Source of the DNA: Chloroflexota bacterium
GTDB lineage: Bacteria; Chloroflexota; Dehalococcoidia; Lucifugimonadales; Lucifugimonadaceae
Assembly: GCA_029262715.1 (NCBI GenBank)
Contig: JAJCYX010000280.1
Span: 1 to 6,248 of the forward strand
Length of the DNA: 6,248 bases
Direction of reading: 5' to 3'
The notes under the pieces are model-generated. The model was not told the origin of the DNA, ran no database searches, and saw nothing but the letters and a program-made list of their open reading frames with translations. This document shows, in pieces, positions 5,367 through 6,248 of this stretch (position 1 is its first letter; the number at the start of each line of letters is the position of its first letter). Position numbers and translations under genes: made by a program.

Positions 5367-5399
5367 GGGCGAATCAAGTTCAGAATGACAAACTCGCCC
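5367..5399. repeat. Palindromic interspersed repeat, copy 2, within a hairpin
   Basis: Bases 5371-5391 match 2434-2454 exactly over 21 bases, but the left half of the 8-bp palindrome seen in copy 1 is missing. Instead GGGCGA (5367-5372) and TCGCCC (5394-5399) form an outer 6-bp inverted repeat around the shared core. The element lies about 30 bases beyond the secA stop. It could act as a weak 3' stem for the secA mRNA, although the minus-strand sequence after it (TGTTGACATC) is not a true T-tract. Confidence 0.6.
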
Positions 5400-5427
5400 G
5401 TCGGAAAATTCTTACTGACCGCCGCAC

Positions 5428-6248
5428 TTACCGCTGGCTCTTTGCCCGCTTCTGAGCAGCCCGTTCCAACTTACGACGCTCCTGTCGGGTAAGCTTGCGC
5501 CCGTCCGGCGTATGCGTCGGAACGTCCAGTCTCTCCGCACCGTGACCGCGCTCAACACCGGCCATCACAGACTTTTGCCCTGCGACAGCCGAAGCACGCC
5601 TACGAGCACCTTCGTCACCGGAACTGCTCGCCCCGTTTGCACCATTGGCAGGAGCCACACCGGGAACCTGTGGCTTTGCAGCCGTGATGTTCTTCGGTGT
5701 CTGCTGAGGCGGGGGCTGCTGTGAGAGAGCGACCCTGAACACCTGTCGAGAAATGTTCGATTCGATCTGCGTCACAAGGTCCTGGAACATCTCGAAACCC
5801 TGGATCTTGTACTGCACAAGCGGGTCACGTTGACCTGCTGCCTGCAGACCAATGCCCTGCCGCATCCCGTCCATCGTGGTCAGGTGCTCAACCCAGAGGC
5901 CATCGACGGCCCGCAGCATGATGGCACGCTCAAGCTTGCGCATCATGTCCTCGCCGAACTCCTGTTCACGGTTGTCGTAAAGCTCGTCTGCGTAGTTGAT
6001 CAACCGATCAGGGATCTCGTCCGCCTCAACGTCATAGACCTCATCTTCAGTCTGGAAAATCTCGGCAGTTGGGAAGACGTTTAGAAGCTCACGCTGGAAG
6101 CCCGGCACATCCCAGTTGTCCTGGTCGCCAGACAGGAACTGCTGTGCGATAGCGGTCAGTTCACGTTCGACATAACCGGTGATCGTCTCTCGCAGCCCGT
6201 CGCCCTCGAGAATTTGCCTGCGCAGCTTGTAGATCACATCGCGCTGCG
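5428..6248 (-). CDS. secA: SecA, preprotein translocase ATPase, C-terminal part
   Basis: This is the last 273 or so residues of SecA, the ATPase that drives precursor proteins through the SecYEG channel at the inner face of the cell membrane. The frame is open through the right edge (Q-R-D-V-I-Y-K continuing), and the GTG at 6237 is an internal valine codon, so the gene is cut by the window and not truncated in nature. The segment shows the helical wing/scaffold region (VIYKLRRQILEGDGLRETI), then RAVDGLWVEHLTTMDGMRQG followed by IGLQAAGQRDPLVQYK, which is the conserved two-helix-finger/helical-scaffold signature, and FQDLVTQIESNISRQVFRV at its end. After that comes a low-complexity linker (QQPPPQQTP, Ala/Gly/Ser-rich) and a basic helix (RKLTRQERRKLERAAQKRAKSQR split at about its middle). 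The usual C-terminal zinc-binding CxCxSG motif is absent. polX lies 253 bases downstream on the same strand. Confidence 0.93.
   Translation of the reverse strand, partial: QRDVIYKLRRQILEGDGLRETITGYVERELTAIAQQFLSGDQDNWDVPGFQRELLNVFPTAEIFQTEDEVYDVEADEIPDRLINYADELYDNREQEFGEDMMRKLERAIMLRAVDGLWVEHLTTMDGMRQGIGLQAAGQRDPLVQYKIQGFEMFQDLVTQIESNISRQVFRVALSQQPPPQQTPKNITAAKPQVPGVAPANGANGASSSGDEGARRRASAVAGQKSVMAGVERGHGAERLDVPTHTPDGRKLTRQERRKLERAAQKRAKSQR

Noticed and set aside
1..6248. CRISPR array, tRNA or rRNA genes
   Set aside because: No regularly spaced repeats, no cloverleaf with a GTTC-type arm and CCA-type end, and no rRNA signature could be seen.

Overview
The window looks like chromosomal DNA from a Chloroflexota bacterium, most likely of the Dehalococcoidia/SAR202 type. 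This is an inference from three things: the SecA C-terminal scaffold sequence, a PolX with a PHP domain, and short palindromic interspersed repeats of a kind I associate with those genomes. No rRNA, tRNA or CRISPR array is visible to settle the taxonomy.

Bases 1 to about 2600 form an accessory segment. It begins with a small WYL-like hypothetical gene (plus strand, TTG start). The Shine-Dalgarno sequence of this gene is the 3' arm of a hairpin. A small hypothetical gene on the minus strand converges on it and overlaps its 3' end. An AT-rich intergenic stretch follows, with -10-like boxes on both strands and a 13-bp hairpin. Next come an intact DDE transposase of the IS5/IS4-like type and a 261-aa protein of a widespread uncharacterised type. 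The 261-aa gene starts inside the last 50 bases of the transposase gene, in another frame. I found no convincing terminal inverted repeats for an insertion sequence. The first 550 bases look AT-richer by eye than the rest, which fits acquired DNA.

Bases 2393 to 2614 are intergenic. They hold a palindromic interspersed repeat, a second small inverted repeat, and a terminator that serves the minus-strand genes to the right.

From 2615 to the right edge every gene is on the minus strand. In transcription order these are the 3' end of secA (cut by the window edge), a 253-base spacer full of repeats, a bacterial X-family DNA polymerase with a PHP domain (polX), and a 264-aa gene of unknown function. 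The polX stop and the start of the 264-aa gene overlap by 17 bases, so these two are very likely co-transcribed and translationally coupled. The transcript probably ends at the terminator at 2594-2610.

The core genes suggest ordinary housekeeping: Sec-dependent protein export and DNA gap repair. No complete new multi-gene system is evident. The points most worth following up are the unknown gene coupled to polX, the transposase-overlapping gene, the hairpin-sequestered ribosome binding site at the left edge, the hairpin at 569-601, and the repeat families in the two spacers.
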